The notes beneath the pieces were generated by a model, which saw only the letters and a list, made by a program, of their open reading frames with translations, was not told where the DNA came from and did no database searches. A stretch of 36,269 nt of DNA, from assembly GCA_022925895.1 (NCBI GenBank), contig JAKSYS010000638.1, positions 1-36,269 of the forward strand, given 5' to 3'. This DNA comes from Fragilaria crotonensis. Lineage: Eukaryota > Bacillariophyta > Fragilariophyceae > Fragilariales > Fragilariaceae. Shown piece after piece: positions 20,552 to 31,084 of the stretch. Numbering within the stretch: the first letter of the stretch is position 1; every line of letters begins with the position of its first letter. The position numbers and the translations under genes are program-made.

Positions 20552-21407
20552 CAGTTCCGCTGTTTGAACAAGTGTCCTTGTTTTCGCATCGGTGCCGTTG
20601 TTGAAGTCCACCGATGGCACCCTACTACTGTGCTACTGACACAAAAGGCCAGTGCTATTGTACGACCGGAGAGTAGTATCGGTTCATCGGTGCTAACCAG
20701 CTGTTGCTTGATCGTGGAATGGTTCTACCGGTAGCTGGTAGTTTAAGGAAGATGATGCCGCTACCTTCACTACGGCTATAGCTGTACCAAATACCACTGC
20801 AAGGATGGCGGCATGTTGCATTCTTACAAATACTTAAATTCAAACCACCTGTAACATCATGACGGACTTGATCTCCAAGAACTCTGACATTACAGAATTT
20901 GCATGCATGGTTTCCAACGTAGTTGCTCGAAGGTTCTTGTGCCGGAGAAATCATCATACCTGAAAAGTCCCTCCAATCTGAATTCTCCATGCCGATGGCC
21001 AATCGTCGTTGTCTTCCGTCGATTGACCGAAACATTCACCCTTCTCAACACCAGCTGAAGTTATGTTGCTTGCAAGTTCAAGGTAAAGCATGATCTTCTC
21101 GAGCATGTTCACTTCCATACTCCTAGTAATGGTAACGCGTACCCCCTCAACGCTATCGGCAAATAAACGGGGGCGTTGACAGGGAACAGTATTTGTAAAG
21201 TGCAGTGGATTGATAAGGAACCTGCCTTATGGTCCATTTAACTATGCATCTGTCCTTACGCAATCGAACAGAGTTGATGCCGTCGCTGGATAGTTCGTTC
21301 AGTCCGCCGACAAATTGTGACACAATTGTGTACCACAGTTACAGGTCGATCGACATCATTACAACTAACTTGTCAGTTAGACAAATACGGTAACAGAACG
21401 CTCATTC
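20552..21407. other. Upstream flank of the TTL-like gene; one doubtful frame
   Basis: About 850 bp containing the TTL-like 5' region and one minus-strand open frame (20655-21035, listed separately). No RNA gene, clear repeat or well-supported exon was recognised in 21036-21407. Confidence 0.3.
20655..21035 (-). CDS. Doubtful Cys-containing hypothetical protein, 126 aa
   Basis: The ATG at 21035 opens an intact frame just upstream of the TTL-like gene on the same strand. A cluster of Cys/His (CKFCNVRV, then CKNATCRHPC) could form a small zinc ribbon. A donor-like CAG|GTATGATG inside it hints at a different exon structure. No family recognised. Confidence 0.3.
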   Translation of the reverse strand: MFRSIDGRQRRLAIGMENSDWRDFSGMMISPAQEPSSNYVGNHACKFCNVRVLGDQVRHDVTGGLNLSICKNATCRHPCSGIWYSYSRSEGSGIIFLKLPATGRTIPRSSNSWLAPMNRYYSPVVQ

Positions 21408-21893
21408 TTATCGTACCCCGACCACGTGCTTGCTCACAACATTGAAAGGCTTGTTCAAGCCAGATGGAACAGCCGATGGGACGCTGAGAGAAATTTCTGA
21501 TACTTTCGATTTCTTGATCTTCGGTGCTACGACTGGGATCTTGAGCGCTCTGGAAGCACCAACAACAACTACGGTGGAAGAAACAAACAAAAAATGTGAG
21601 CCTTTCGGTTTCGTGTCGACCAAGAAGCAACTCGGGACGACATCGTTAATACTCACCAGACTCGAATGGGACAAAGCTCTTGAATTGAGCTGGTAACCTG
21701 TGGCGAGCAAGGCAATAGAGAGGTGTAAGTCCAATGTGTTACAAAACAATCATTCGTGTGACGTTGAAATTCCTTCACGCAATGGTTTTGGTTAACCCAG
21801 ATGGGAATCCCGCATCCTAAACCGCAGGAAAACGCAACAATTCGATTTATCGCAACTGTTCCTTGCTTTCTGAACAGTCTCTTACCCAGTCAT
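21408..21893 (-). CDS. Small three-exon gene, 69 aa, unknown function
   Basis: Found from splice signals. Exon 1 is 21886-21893 (ATGACTGG, donor GTAAGAG); exon 2 is 21657-21697 (acceptor TTGCTCGCCACAG, donor GTGAGTATT); exon 3 is 21408-21568 (acceptor TTTGTTTCTTCCACCGTAG). Introns are 188 and 88 bp. All junction phases agree (total 210 bases = 70 codons including stop). The protein begins MTGLPAQFKSFVPFESVVVG and is followed by a basic stretch (KIKKSKVSE) and a Ser/Val/Pro-rich end. It has a short hydrophobic segment but no clear signal peptide. No family recognised. Consistent strong splice sites are the main support; transcript evidence is lacking. Confidence 0.55.
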
Positions 21894-22450
21894 GATGGTC
21901 TTATTGGTAATGACACGAGGAATCGAAGACATGGTGTACTCAACAACGATGTGTTCAATGGCAATTATCACTTCACTTCGCCGATTGCTGTTTTGATGAC
22001 GTGTCGGTTGGGTGCAAGTGTGGGTTGTTTCAAGCTTCACGGACTCGAGAGTAGACTTGTACTTGTACACCATGGCAACGGAGAATACGGTGCCTGGTAT
22101 ATTTTACCAGGTGCACAAGTACTGCTTCAGTGCAGATCATCGTCTTCGTATCCGTGCATCTGTGTCGGTGTGTCCAACCAAAGTACATCATAACTTAGAT
22201 ATTCGTGTATGGTTAGTTTTAACCACTACTCGCTACTCGCTACTCGTTCACTGGAGTGCTACTCGGACCGTGTATTGTACTACAGTATGTAATACAGTAC
22301 GTGTCTACACTGGATATGTACTATGTGCTACTTGCGCCATCTGGAATCTGGATGCTTGCTGCTACAGCTGACAGAACAAGTGTATCGAATTGACAACTGA
22401 CACCAACATATGATCAATGATCACTCTGGCAAGTGGAATGATATACGTCC
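21894..22450. promoter_or_regulatory. Divergent intergenic region with GTAC palindromes
   Basis: Lies between the small three-exon gene (-) and the SAP-motif gene (+). It contains GACTTGTACTTGTACACC (22054-22071), an inverted pair CCTGGTA/TACCAGG (22092-22111) and a run of GTAC words with GTATTGTACTACAGTATG at about 22270-22335. A plus-strand frame across 21801-22193 runs into these elements and is not credited. Confidence 0.4.
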
Positions 22451-23155
22451 ATGTTTCTCCTCCGAGTCCTCGTATTGCTCTTATTGTCGACAGCATCGTG
22501 GTCCTTCCAGATCCTCTGTCGATCGCGTAGTTATGTGAACAAAATAGGCTATCTCCAAGGCAAAGGCCCGAGCAACGATGAAATGTTGGCTTTGGAGCGA
22601 GAAGTCATTGAATCAACAAAAGCGAAGCTGGATCTGAAACGGATAAACGACGCATTTCTGGAGGAAGATGATATGATAGGACCGAATGATGCTTGGAAAG
22701 TAGCTCTAGCAGCAGCTCTTGTTGCGTCAGTCGCTTCCAACACGCTTTTGTTCCACAGTCTTGTTTTGTCTTCGACCGTCGGCATGGTAGTCTTTTTCGT
22801 GGCAAACGGCGATCCACTCGAAGAAGACTCGGTCGCCGGATCCTTAGCGCGAGTGGTAGGGCGTTTCACTCTCAAATCGGTGCAATCCTCGCAACCAAAG
22901 GTTCGCGCTGTGGCCCGAGCTGTTGTGCGGGGTGATGAGGATATGGCGCAACTCCAGCGGCGCGTTGAAGAACTGGAGGCTGAGAATTATGAACTCATGT
23001 TGTGGAAGCTCCGACGACAAGCCGTCGATGAGAAGCTAGCTGATTTTAATGTGGATGAACTCAAGGCAAAAGCTAGGTCCAATAAAATTCCAATTGGAGG
23101 CACCAAATCGCAACTGCTGATGAGACTTGTGGAAGCTGGAATCGTAAACCTATAG
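22451..23155 (+). CDS. Plastid-targeted membrane protein with C-terminal SAP motif
   Basis: Intact 234-aa frame. MFLLRVLVLLLLSTASWSFQ is a signal peptide with Phe at the predicted cleavage point (ASWS-F), the diatom plastid bipartite pattern. Residues ~78-118 give one or two membrane helices (VALAAALVASVASNTLLFHS and LSSTVGMVVFFVANG). A coiled coil (RRVEELEAENYELMLWKLRR) follows. The last ~35 residues (FNVDELKAKARSNKIPIGG then TKSQLLMRLVEAG) match a SAP or Rho-N-like helix-extended loop-helix, which binds DNA or RNA. The combination suggests a plastid inner- or thylakoid-membrane protein that tethers nucleic acid; this is inference. Its end is 82 bp from the convergent neighbour. Confidence 0.82.
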   Translation: MFLLRVLVLLLLSTASWSFQILCRSRSYVNKIGYLQGKGPSNDEMLALEREVIESTKAKLDLKRINDAFLEEDDMIGPNDAWKVALAAALVASVASNTLLFHSLVLSSTVGMVVFFVANGDPLEEDSVAGSLARVVGRFTLKSVQSSQPKVRAVARAVVRGDEDMAQLQRRVEELEAENYELMLWKLRRQAVDEKLADFNVDELKAKARSNKIPIGGTKSQLLMRLVEAGIVNL

Positions 23156-23237
23156 TGGGCCTGCATCTGGAATGCCAAAAACGAACTGACGCAGTGGGAA
23201 GAACTCCGGAAGCTATAGATTACGTTCAAACTGAATT

Positions 23238-24066
23238 TTAAAGATGATAACAAATAGATGGAGGAGGAGGAAATGTTCCATTCCATGCTACGTTTATCGC
23301 GTTTAGACAGGACCTGTCATTTGACATTTGATTGAGAAAGGTTGAGTTCGCTTCATTGTTTTGGGTGCGATGCAATTCCGTTATCTTGTCCTCAGCTCCG
23401 CGGCAATATGCCAGAATCTGAACCTGTTCGTGAAAGTATTTGCGATTGTCACCTCCGTCATTCTGACATTCTGTAGTTATGCGCAAATCAAAAGTTACGC
23501 GTGCAAAGTGCTCCCCGTACACAGCAACCAGGTTGCTATACTCCCAACCTGAGATCAGAAAGGTCTCTCCGTAGTTGAAGGAAACAAGTTCCTCGAATGT
23601 CTTCGCTTGCATCTTTCCATCGTAGTAGAGGCCACTGAACAGTGGAGCATCCACAATGTCGTTCCACAGGGCATCTAGAACAAGACAGCTCAGCTGACTT
23701 CGAGTTCCAAAAACTTTCGTTTGAAGTACGTCCATCAAGGTAACTTGGATATCTGGACAATTCGACGAGGCGGGAGCTCCATGAGGTTCAATTTGATGCC
23801 TAAACGCATGTTCGTACCCAATATTGTTGGAAACACCTTGAAGTTCATCGTCCTGCTCCCGAATTTGCACCAGCGAATGCGAATCGGTAAGTTGAACGTT
23901 GTCGGAGATGTTGTCCGTTCAAGAAGCTTTCACTCACCAAGTTACCAGTCAGCACATGGTGCTCGTCATGGTCACAAATCTGACCTCGGCTTTCAATGCA
24001 GACGGCGCTGACACAAGCGGCAAGTGCGAAGCCCATAAACCCAGACGAAATCCCAGAAATCTGCAT
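23238..24066 (-). CDS. Secretory-pathway protein of unknown function, 247 aa
   Basis: Two exons: 23938-24066 and 23238-23852. The 85-bp intron starts with a strong donor (AACTTG|GTGAGTG) and ends at GGGAGCAG|GACGATG, a weaker acceptor; phase 0 on both sides. The N-terminus MQISGISSGFMGFALAACVSAVCIESRG is a probable signal peptide or membrane anchor. There is no Phe at the cleavage site, so ER, secreted or vacuolar is likelier than plastid. The body (about residues 70-160) looks like one globular domain, with LVLDALWNDIVDAPLFSGLY and YGETFLISGWEYSNLVAVYG. No family recognised. Upstream (24067-24336) is its likely promoter. Confidence 0.7.
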
Positions 24067-24336
24067 GATCCTTCACGTCGCAACTTTCTTCGATGAGTTC
24101 GGAGCCAGATTATATGATCTATGATTGATTACTGTGCCATCGAAGAGATTGATCTGCGTGTATGGCTCCGACCTGACAGCCGTTCATTCGTGAATGCCGA
24201 ATGCTAGAATTGGTTTACGTGCACCGAGAGCACATGTTTCGGAAGAAACGATAGGTGTGTTCCGCTCATAGCGACCGCGGGTAACGGATTTTGTTTATAT
24301 CTTGAACACTTGAACGCTCGTTAGCTATTATGTTGG

Positions 24337-27120
24337 TCATTGTTCGGTCTGTGTTGGTGCTGGTGTTGGTGTTGGCGTCGTTCGATATTCTAATCCGCCG
24401 AGGACTCTGGGACCTCCAGCTTGTGCAGCCCATAGGTCCATACGGGCGCCGCTCAAGACTTCATCTGCCAGCGTTAACACTAGGCGCGCAATGAGGTTCG
24501 CGATTTGGGCGCGGAGCATCCCGCTACCCAAGGCGCGTTCGTGCCACCGGTCCAAAATTTTCAACCCTTGAGACACATCTTCCGCTGTCGCCATGACCGC
24601 AGCTTCGAATTCTTCAGGCTTTGTTCTTCGATGGTTGATCCCTTTGTCCGCCAAACCAATGTGCCGAATCATGTCGCTTTCCGTGATGGGCTTGAAGGAA
24701 AACGTCAGTGCATGGCCAAGGATCTGAAGTTCTATGCCTTCTGCAAAGTCAGATATCACGTGGGTGATAAGGGTAATCATATTAGCGAGAAGTGCGCGCT
24801 GCCAAGCGAGTGGGAAAAGTTTGAGAAGCGGTGCTGATATTTGGCAGTGGGACAATAGAGTCTCAACAATAGCATCACGTTGAATGAAGGCCTCCTCAGA
24901 AAGTTTGGGCATACCACCCTTCTTCTTTCGCTTTCGACTCTTCATCATAGCACCCTTGATGGCTTCTTCGGCATAATCGTTTCGCGGCAGCATAGTTCTA
25001 CTTAGTGGTGGAAGATCTGGTACCTGCTCCATAAAGAGTCGAATATCAGAGTGATCCATGATGTTCATTCCGTGTATTGCAGAAATGGAGCGTGCGAGTG
25101 ACGACATAACTGCAGTGCACACAGCCTTATAACCTGCGATTTCAGCTGCTTCGCCAATTTTCTCTCCAAGGCTACCACCTTTTCCAATAGACTGGCGCAA
25201 AATCCAACTGCCACCACCACCGTTGCCATTAACGCTTCGGCGCTCAAAAGGCGGACTAATTTTTTGAGGATACTCGCTGTATAGTCTGCTTGCATCGGCT
25301 GAAGGAGTAAGCAAATCATCACCAATACTTTCATCTTCATCGTCATCAAAACCAACTCCACTCTTCCACAAGTGCGTGTGGTTCATCTTTATTAGCCGTC
25401 CGTGAGCAAACAAGTCATCAAGATAGTCTTCCACTAGAGTTTCAGATGGGAAACTGAATTCTCGACTAAACTTGACTGTGCCGTTCCCACCCTTCGTGGT
25501 GGTGTAATTATACAGAGGATTTGGCCGCATTTGCAGTGCATCCTTCTCACATGCTAACTCGAGTAGACGAGCTTGACTCTGCTTAATGAGTCTATCGATT
25601 TCCATCACGCGTTCTTGGGTTCGACGAGCCTCTGCATCATCAAACGACTCTTCTTGGATTCGGACACCAATATCTTCATTCGGTACATCCTTGTCGGTGC
25701 TTAATTCAGGGATAACGACCGTCCATTCATCGACTTTACGACGTCTACCAAAGAGACCACGCCCTTCTTGTTCACCAGCTGCGTCTTCCTCCTGCTTGAG
25801 CTCGACTGATTTTCTAGCTCTGTCAATGGCGGCTATGCGACGACGGATCAGGCCCAAATCTTCTTCATCCAGGGTCTCCATCTCCTCCTCAGGTTGTGTA
25901 ATCAGAGTGCCCGACTTCGGTTTTCCACTTACCACGCCGTGCAGTCCAGTTGCTTTGGCAATCGCTTTTCGCATCGGACGCAGGTGGCGAGAAAACCTTA
26001 GCTGTGGACTGCCGTTGCTGAGCCCGAGAGACAAAATTTTGTCGATTGCTTGCCACTGGCGTGGTTCCGTTAGCACATGCTTGACATCCAAAATTCATCC
26101 ACAAGCAAGCGATTCACTTACCGCGCCAGATGACATGTAGGGGCTCTCTCCAACTACAATTGCTGGTCCTAGGTCCTGTTCTGACTCGGTATCATCTCCG
26201 AAGTCGCTCATTTGCCCGACCTCTGCATCTCCATTAAGATTTGACGGCACCACAATGTCAGTCTTTTCTTCGACAATCTTTGGCTCAATAGCAGAGCCAT
26301 TCTCTAGTGTTACCGAGGCAACATGGGTTTCTTCTTTTTCCTTTGCAGCAACGCCTTCGTTTTTAGTGGTGTCAACATTAACACGCATTTGCTCACTTGC
26401 AGAAGTGTCACCTGGTTCAATCTTTTCTATCTGAAGCTGCGAAACCTCTTGGTTCCGTGCAGCTGCTCTCTTCTTGATGATTTCGATGTTTGCTTCTGAT
26501 TCGACGCTCCGTCTGGAGACCTCTCTCCGTTCTACCTTTTCTATTACTTTTTGTGGCACGGGGAGAGTTTCGGCGTTATTCACAGAGATATCCTCAACCG
26601 TGGCCTCTGTATCCACCACATCGTACATGGATTCTCGAAGGTTGGCCCACCAAAATCGAGCTACTCCTGAAACAGTCGCGGCTGACGATTGCTCCTCAGG
26701 TTGTCCCGATGCCGTCATCGGTTCCTCTTCCTTGGACTTGAAAGTGAGCAAGAACTTTGGAGGCGACTTGGGGATGGATAGAAATCGTCGCTTTGGCTTG
26801 ACCGCGGTCAGTGCCCCTCCCCGTCCGCCGTTGGTTGGAGGCATGGCACCGGCCTGAAGTGCAGCGTTCTCTTTTGCGTCAGCCGATAGCTCCAACAACG
26901 CTCCAACATTCCAAAATCGACGTTGTTTCGGTTTCTGCAGGTCTTCCAGATGTTCGTCATCTTCCTTAGCTCCTCCGCCTCGTCCTTGCCACGATACCCA
27001 TGACATCACAGTGGATCGCATGGAGGGATGCTCCGAAGCCGAGCAAGGCCCTGTCAATATTGCCCAAAGATAAATCAACAGCATTGCTAATGCTTGCCAT
27101 CGTTTCCGGTAGCATGTCAT
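24337..27120 (-). CDS. Large protein of unknown function with N-terminal signal sequence, 905 aa
   Basis: Two exons, 26122-27120 and 24337-26055. The 66-bp intron has donor GGCGCG|GTAAGTGAATC, a branch-like TGCTAACGG and acceptor CCACGCCAG; both sides are phase 0. A 42-bp alternative ending at GTCAAG also keeps the frame. The N-terminus (ALAMLLIYLWAILTGPCSAS) is a signal peptide. Residues ~40-330 are low-complexity and charged. The second exon starts with a helical, Arg-rich part and a coiled coil (IDRLIKQSQARLLELACEKD). A C-terminal helical domain (~residues 660-880) has hydrophobic helices (ALLANMITLITHVISDFAEG, IANLIARLVLTLADEVL) that could contact a membrane. It ends in a Thr-Pro repeat. 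An organellar or endomembrane role is likely; the plastid Phe is not evident. Family not recognised. Confidence 0.8.
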
Positions 27121-27756
27121 CCTATTCTATTCGGCGTTGTGATTGAAAAATTGTCTTAAAAGGACGATGAGCTCGAACTGCTTGCTCGAATCTTGACAAC
27201 TTGTTGAAACCTTGGACGATGTGTAGGTGACAATTCAGATTGGATGGCGAGTGTAGGCGAGGTGTCGAGTGTCGACTGTTTGGCAACCTCCACCCGAGGT
27301 TGAATTTTGAACTGGGATTTCATCGGTGCATATCCGGAACGTCATCAATGGGCAGTCCAACTTTTTCCGGGTGTCTAATCGTCCCACCACTCACAATCCC
27401 CTATCCCTATCCCCAATTCCACAGTGTCGAATGAGGACAGTGCACGCGTCATCCAGTAGTAGTACCAGGTATGAGGTACTACGACAGTTATTAGCCTCCT
27501 CTTTTTGTCAAGTCATGCTGGCGAGCGAGTGACGAGTGCTTGAGAATCTACCGTAGTAACATGGCTGTCCCTTGTAAGACCGACCTTCCATGTCTTGCTT
27601 GAAGGGGTTTCATAGCTGTCGAACAACAACTTGCTGTTGACTCAGCATTTATTGTCTTGATGCTGTCATCTGATCATGCGCAAGATCTTGCCAACCAAAA
27701 TAGAATTACGACAATTTCATCAACTTCCACTTCAAAACAATCATCCCTTTGGACGC

Positions 27757-27990
27757 ACCAGCCAGCAGTCACTTTCATCTTCAAAGTGAGGGCAGTGGCT
27801 GGCTGTTTGCAAAGGTCACCAGCTGCTTGAACATAAACAAAGACACTTGCAAGCAAGTACAGTAGCTAGTCATCAAGCAAAAATGACACTTTCATGACAA
27901 TTCACCGACAAATTTGCTACACATCCATTCCTCGTCCACCTTAGTGCTTCCTCCTCTGCAACCAGCCAGCAGCCACGACCATCTGGCTGG
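27757..27990. repeat. CCAGCCA direct and inverted repeats
   Basis: ACCAGCCAGCAGTCAC at 27757-27772 recurs with one change at 27961-27976. Each copy is followed by an inverted partner: TGGCTGG at 27796-27802 and CTGGCTGG at 27983-27990. Each pair can form an imperfect hairpin. Confidence 0.45.
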
Positions 27991-28894
27991 TTGTCTTGCT
28001 GGATCCGCCGTATCACGTTCATGGTACCCAAGCCAGAAGCAGGCATAAAAGCACAAGCATACATGGAATTCTTCATTAATAAATGCACAAGTTTACATGA
28101 CTAAATGGCTTTAAGAAATGAGTTCATTTGGATTCTAAACTTGCACCAATCAATTCCCCAGTATCCAAGCCTTTTCAATTCCAGATGCACTCGTCCTTCA
28201 TCTTTTTGTCCCTTTCTGCAATTATCTTTGAAGGATGATGCTTCTCATCTCTGGACCAAACTGTCAGTCATGAACCTACTTGGTTTAACCTTGGTGTTGC
28301 CAGGCCTCATAATAGAAGTTTCCTCTGACAACAAGTGGCATTGAATTTGGATAGAATACCTTAATGACTGATGTGGCTTGAATAGAAAGGTTGTGCTTTT
28401 TAGCTTGTTCCTCCTTGGTCAGCACCATTTAAATCAAGGCTGCTGTCAGTTCAAACACAGTCCTAGATTGTTGGAAGTGGTTTGAAAAATAATTTCTGGA
28501 AAGGGCATGGAACTCACATTACTCAGTATGCTTGTGCTGCTGGGTCTATTTTCCCTTGATGCCCACACTGTGCTTTACTAGCAGATGTTAAATGTCAATT
28601 GACCCAGCAGCTTTTTATAATAAATGACATTCCAAAGTAGGATTGAAATGCCTGCAATAACGCCAATACCGCAGTTGTATACATCGCTTGTTTAGATGAT
28701 GAGAAGGCAATGTTTCAAGGAAAGAAAAAGGCAAAGAACACCTTCCTCCTGCTGGATAGCAAGCCAGAATTCTGATCAACTGGTGGAGGAGGTTCATAAT
28801 GCCTTGAATTATCCAATAAAGCTGTTCCATATGTCAAAACTTTTCTTGTTCTCTCCTCCTCCCAATATTACTTTGGTGGAATGATTCTGTGACC

Positions 28895-28912
28895 AATTGT
28901 CAGAAGACAATT
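28895..28912. repeat. Small perfect inverted repeat
   Basis: AATTGTC-AGAA-GACAATT: 7-bp arms and a 4-nt loop inside the CpG-poor block. Confidence 0.4.
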
Positions 28913-28985
28913 ACTATGCCAGGGTCAATGGTCATCAGACTTGGAGAGTTATGCAACTCGTACTGGTCTGATCCCGGCCATTGAT

Positions 28986-29030
28986 AATGGTAGGGTCAAG
29001 ACTTGCAATACCAGTCTTGACCCTACCATT
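28986..29030. repeat. Perfect 18-bp inverted repeat with 9-nt loop
   Basis: The arm AATGGTAGGGTCAAGACT (28986-29003) is followed by TGCAATACC and its exact reverse complement (29013-29030). It is the strongest hairpin seen in the window. A TGCAACTC/GAGTTGCA pair flanks it farther out (about 28954 and 29047), suggesting a longer decayed fold-back. Confidence 0.75.
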
Positions 29031-29073
29031 GCTTATTACATGTAAGGAGTTGCAAAACCAATCTCAGTCTTAT

Positions 29074-29105
29074 CCTGACGGACCACGCGAATGGTTGTGG
29101 TCAGG
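29074..29105. repeat. Imperfect hairpin
   Basis: CCTGACGGACCAC can pair with GTGGTCAGG across a short loop with a 3-nt bulge. It lies close to the perfect inverted repeat at 28986. Confidence 0.35.
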
Positions 29106-30390
29106 AAGGTCAACGAAGAGCTCCAAACACCCTAGTAATTGACAACCCTGTGGAGACAGCTGTTGCAACACTGAAATTAACCATGCATCCATAGTGTGCT
29201 TTAGAAACAAGCACTGACATTAGCATTCAGGCCAATTGTCATGAGTATCACAACTGTTCATGCAGCAGTCATTGATTCATCTTTGAATAACCACCAATAC
29301 AACTTCACTAAGCCATTGATATATAATTCCTTGCTATTGTGTCTGGTATGTACTATCCTTGTTGAGGCCATATCATACCAGGCCATCTACAAAAGTTCAT
29401 GATGAGAGCAAGCACCTTTTCTTAGTAGGGCTTCACACTCCCCACCAAGCAATGCATGATGCACCACATCAGATGTGACCTTTTCATGGAAACCTTCCTC
29501 AAAAGCCCATCTTGATGAAGTTGGTCATTGTGGTGCTCTCCTCCTGTCAACAGTCACCATCACAACCCCTCATTAGGTCTTAGATTTCTGCACTTCTGGT
29601 AGGATATTGACCTTCATGCATGCCTGTGGTGGTGCCATGCATCACCAACTCATCGCAACTGCATGTCTACTAGGTTGTGTGACCAACACAACAAAGTACT
29701 AATCGTGCATTTGCACACAACTTGCAATTGTGTTTACCACTATTTCTGCTCATCCGTTGATGGAAAACAGAACAAAGCAGCCCATAAAGCTCAACTATGG
29801 GGGTGAAAAATTCAGTGAAGCCCTCTCAAAGGCAGCACATTCCACCCTGCTTGGCAGGGTTGGACTCTTACTACGACCTCCGAACGGGTTGCTGCAAGTG
29901 TACCTCCAACAAAAAATACTCCGAGTACACCATGCGCCACTACTAGTAGCTAGGTATGCCCTGTGTTCCTATGAGGTGACCCAGCAATAGTGGATTGGTG
30001 CTGCACTATACAACCTCCGATGCGGAGGCAGTTTGTAAGCACTCTGTTGTTTTCACTGTGATTTTCTTCACATGCGCGGCTACTAGTTTCCCTCACTCTG
30101 CCTGCCAAATGAAGGATACGGTGTACACTTGATACCAGAAGCTACAGGTACAAGTTGTGAATTTCCTTTACTGGACCATGCTTGCTTACCTGTGTGCACT
30201 CAAACCGTTGCAGTGGTGCTTGTTGGAACTAGTCTGACAATCTTTTGTTGGAGGTACCCTTGCAACCTGTTTGGAGCTAGCACAGTCAGCCAACTAGTGG
30301 CAGTTTGCAAGATGATCAATTACAAAAAGAATGAGCTTGTTATCAACTTAGTCTTTAATGTCCTGATGTCCTGACCGCCAGGCATTCCGG

Positions 30391-30499
30391 TTGGTCATCC
30401 TATGGTACAACAGTTGGACTTTCTGAATGGATCCTATCATGATATCAGGTTATTCAGACATGCCAACACTAGGATTGGCTGCCTGGCTAGGATGACCAA
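30391..30499. repeat. 12-bp inverted repeat
   Basis: TTGGTCATCCTA at 30391-30402 and TAGGATGACCAA at 30488-30499 are exact reverse complements about 85 bp apart, at the right end of the CpG-poor block. Confidence 0.5.
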
Positions 30500-31084
30500 T
30501 GGGATAGAAAAGCTCCCAGCCATGTCAAGACTGTGGTTCTAGATCATAGTAGTAAAGCTCACTCTTTTATCTGATGATAGTAGATCAAAGTTGCATGCTG
30601 CTACTCCTAGATGATTTAACTGAGTTACTTGTAGAGTCAATCCCTTGACAATGGTGGATTTACCGCACTTGCAGGGGATTTGAGTGATTTCCAAGACAAG
30701 CCGAGACCACCACCTGTGCAGACCCAACACCCAACACGCGTCATTCGCTCGTACCGTCTGTCCGGGCGTCCGAATATCGAGTCTACTGGTGCATACACTT
30801 GTATGATACATGGAACATGGTACAACTACTGTGTGTAACCTACGAGATTGTACTAGCAGTGGTAGTAACACGACATCTCGACATGGGCGACGAGGTCATT
30901 TTGCTCCTTGGTCGACTGCCATGGCACTTCACTCTTTCAACACAGTGGCGCATCTTTCGACTCGACAGAATACAGCTTAGAGTTTCGTCGTCGTATTGCT
31001 ACAGTCGCCACAGTAACCATATTCACGGCTGTTTTTCACTGTTGTTGCGCTTCGTCACCGTTCAGGAGAGCAGTAAAGGCATCA

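Larger units (their letters stand above)
27121..31084. other. Gene-poor, CpG-depleted block with fold-back repeats
   Basis: Almost 4 kb without a supported gene between the 905-aa gene (-) and the HECT gene (+). Counting by eye, 28021-29640 (1620 bp) contains about ten CpG, against plentiful CpG in the flanking genes, with TpG and CpA common. Several inverted repeats occur (separate entries). Short open frames lack coding character. This fits an old, silenced, methylation-decayed repeat, but no coding relic of a transposase or reverse transcriptase was recognised. The outer ends (27121-27560 and about 30560-31084) are the flanking genes' upstream regions. Confidence 0.5.

Noticed and set aside
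20552..20620. N-terminal extension of the TTL-like protein
   Set aside because: The frame is open but its first codon is GTG; the first ATG is at 20551.
21801..22193. Plus-strand ATG-initiated frame of 130 codons
   Set aside because: It runs through GTAC palindromes and across exon 1 of the opposite spliced gene; the product has no coding character.
24505..26140. Plus-strand open frames opposite the 905-aa gene
   Set aside because: Shadows; the minus-strand frame is far longer and has a proper intron and signal sequence.
30908..31084. 59-codon upstream extension of the HECT protein
   Set aside because: No ATG in that part of the frame; start placed at the first ATG, 31085.
27121..31084. 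Transposase or reverse-transcriptase relic in the CpG-poor block
   Set aside because: Open frames there were read for catalytic motifs and none was found; only repeat structure and base composition support a mobile origin.
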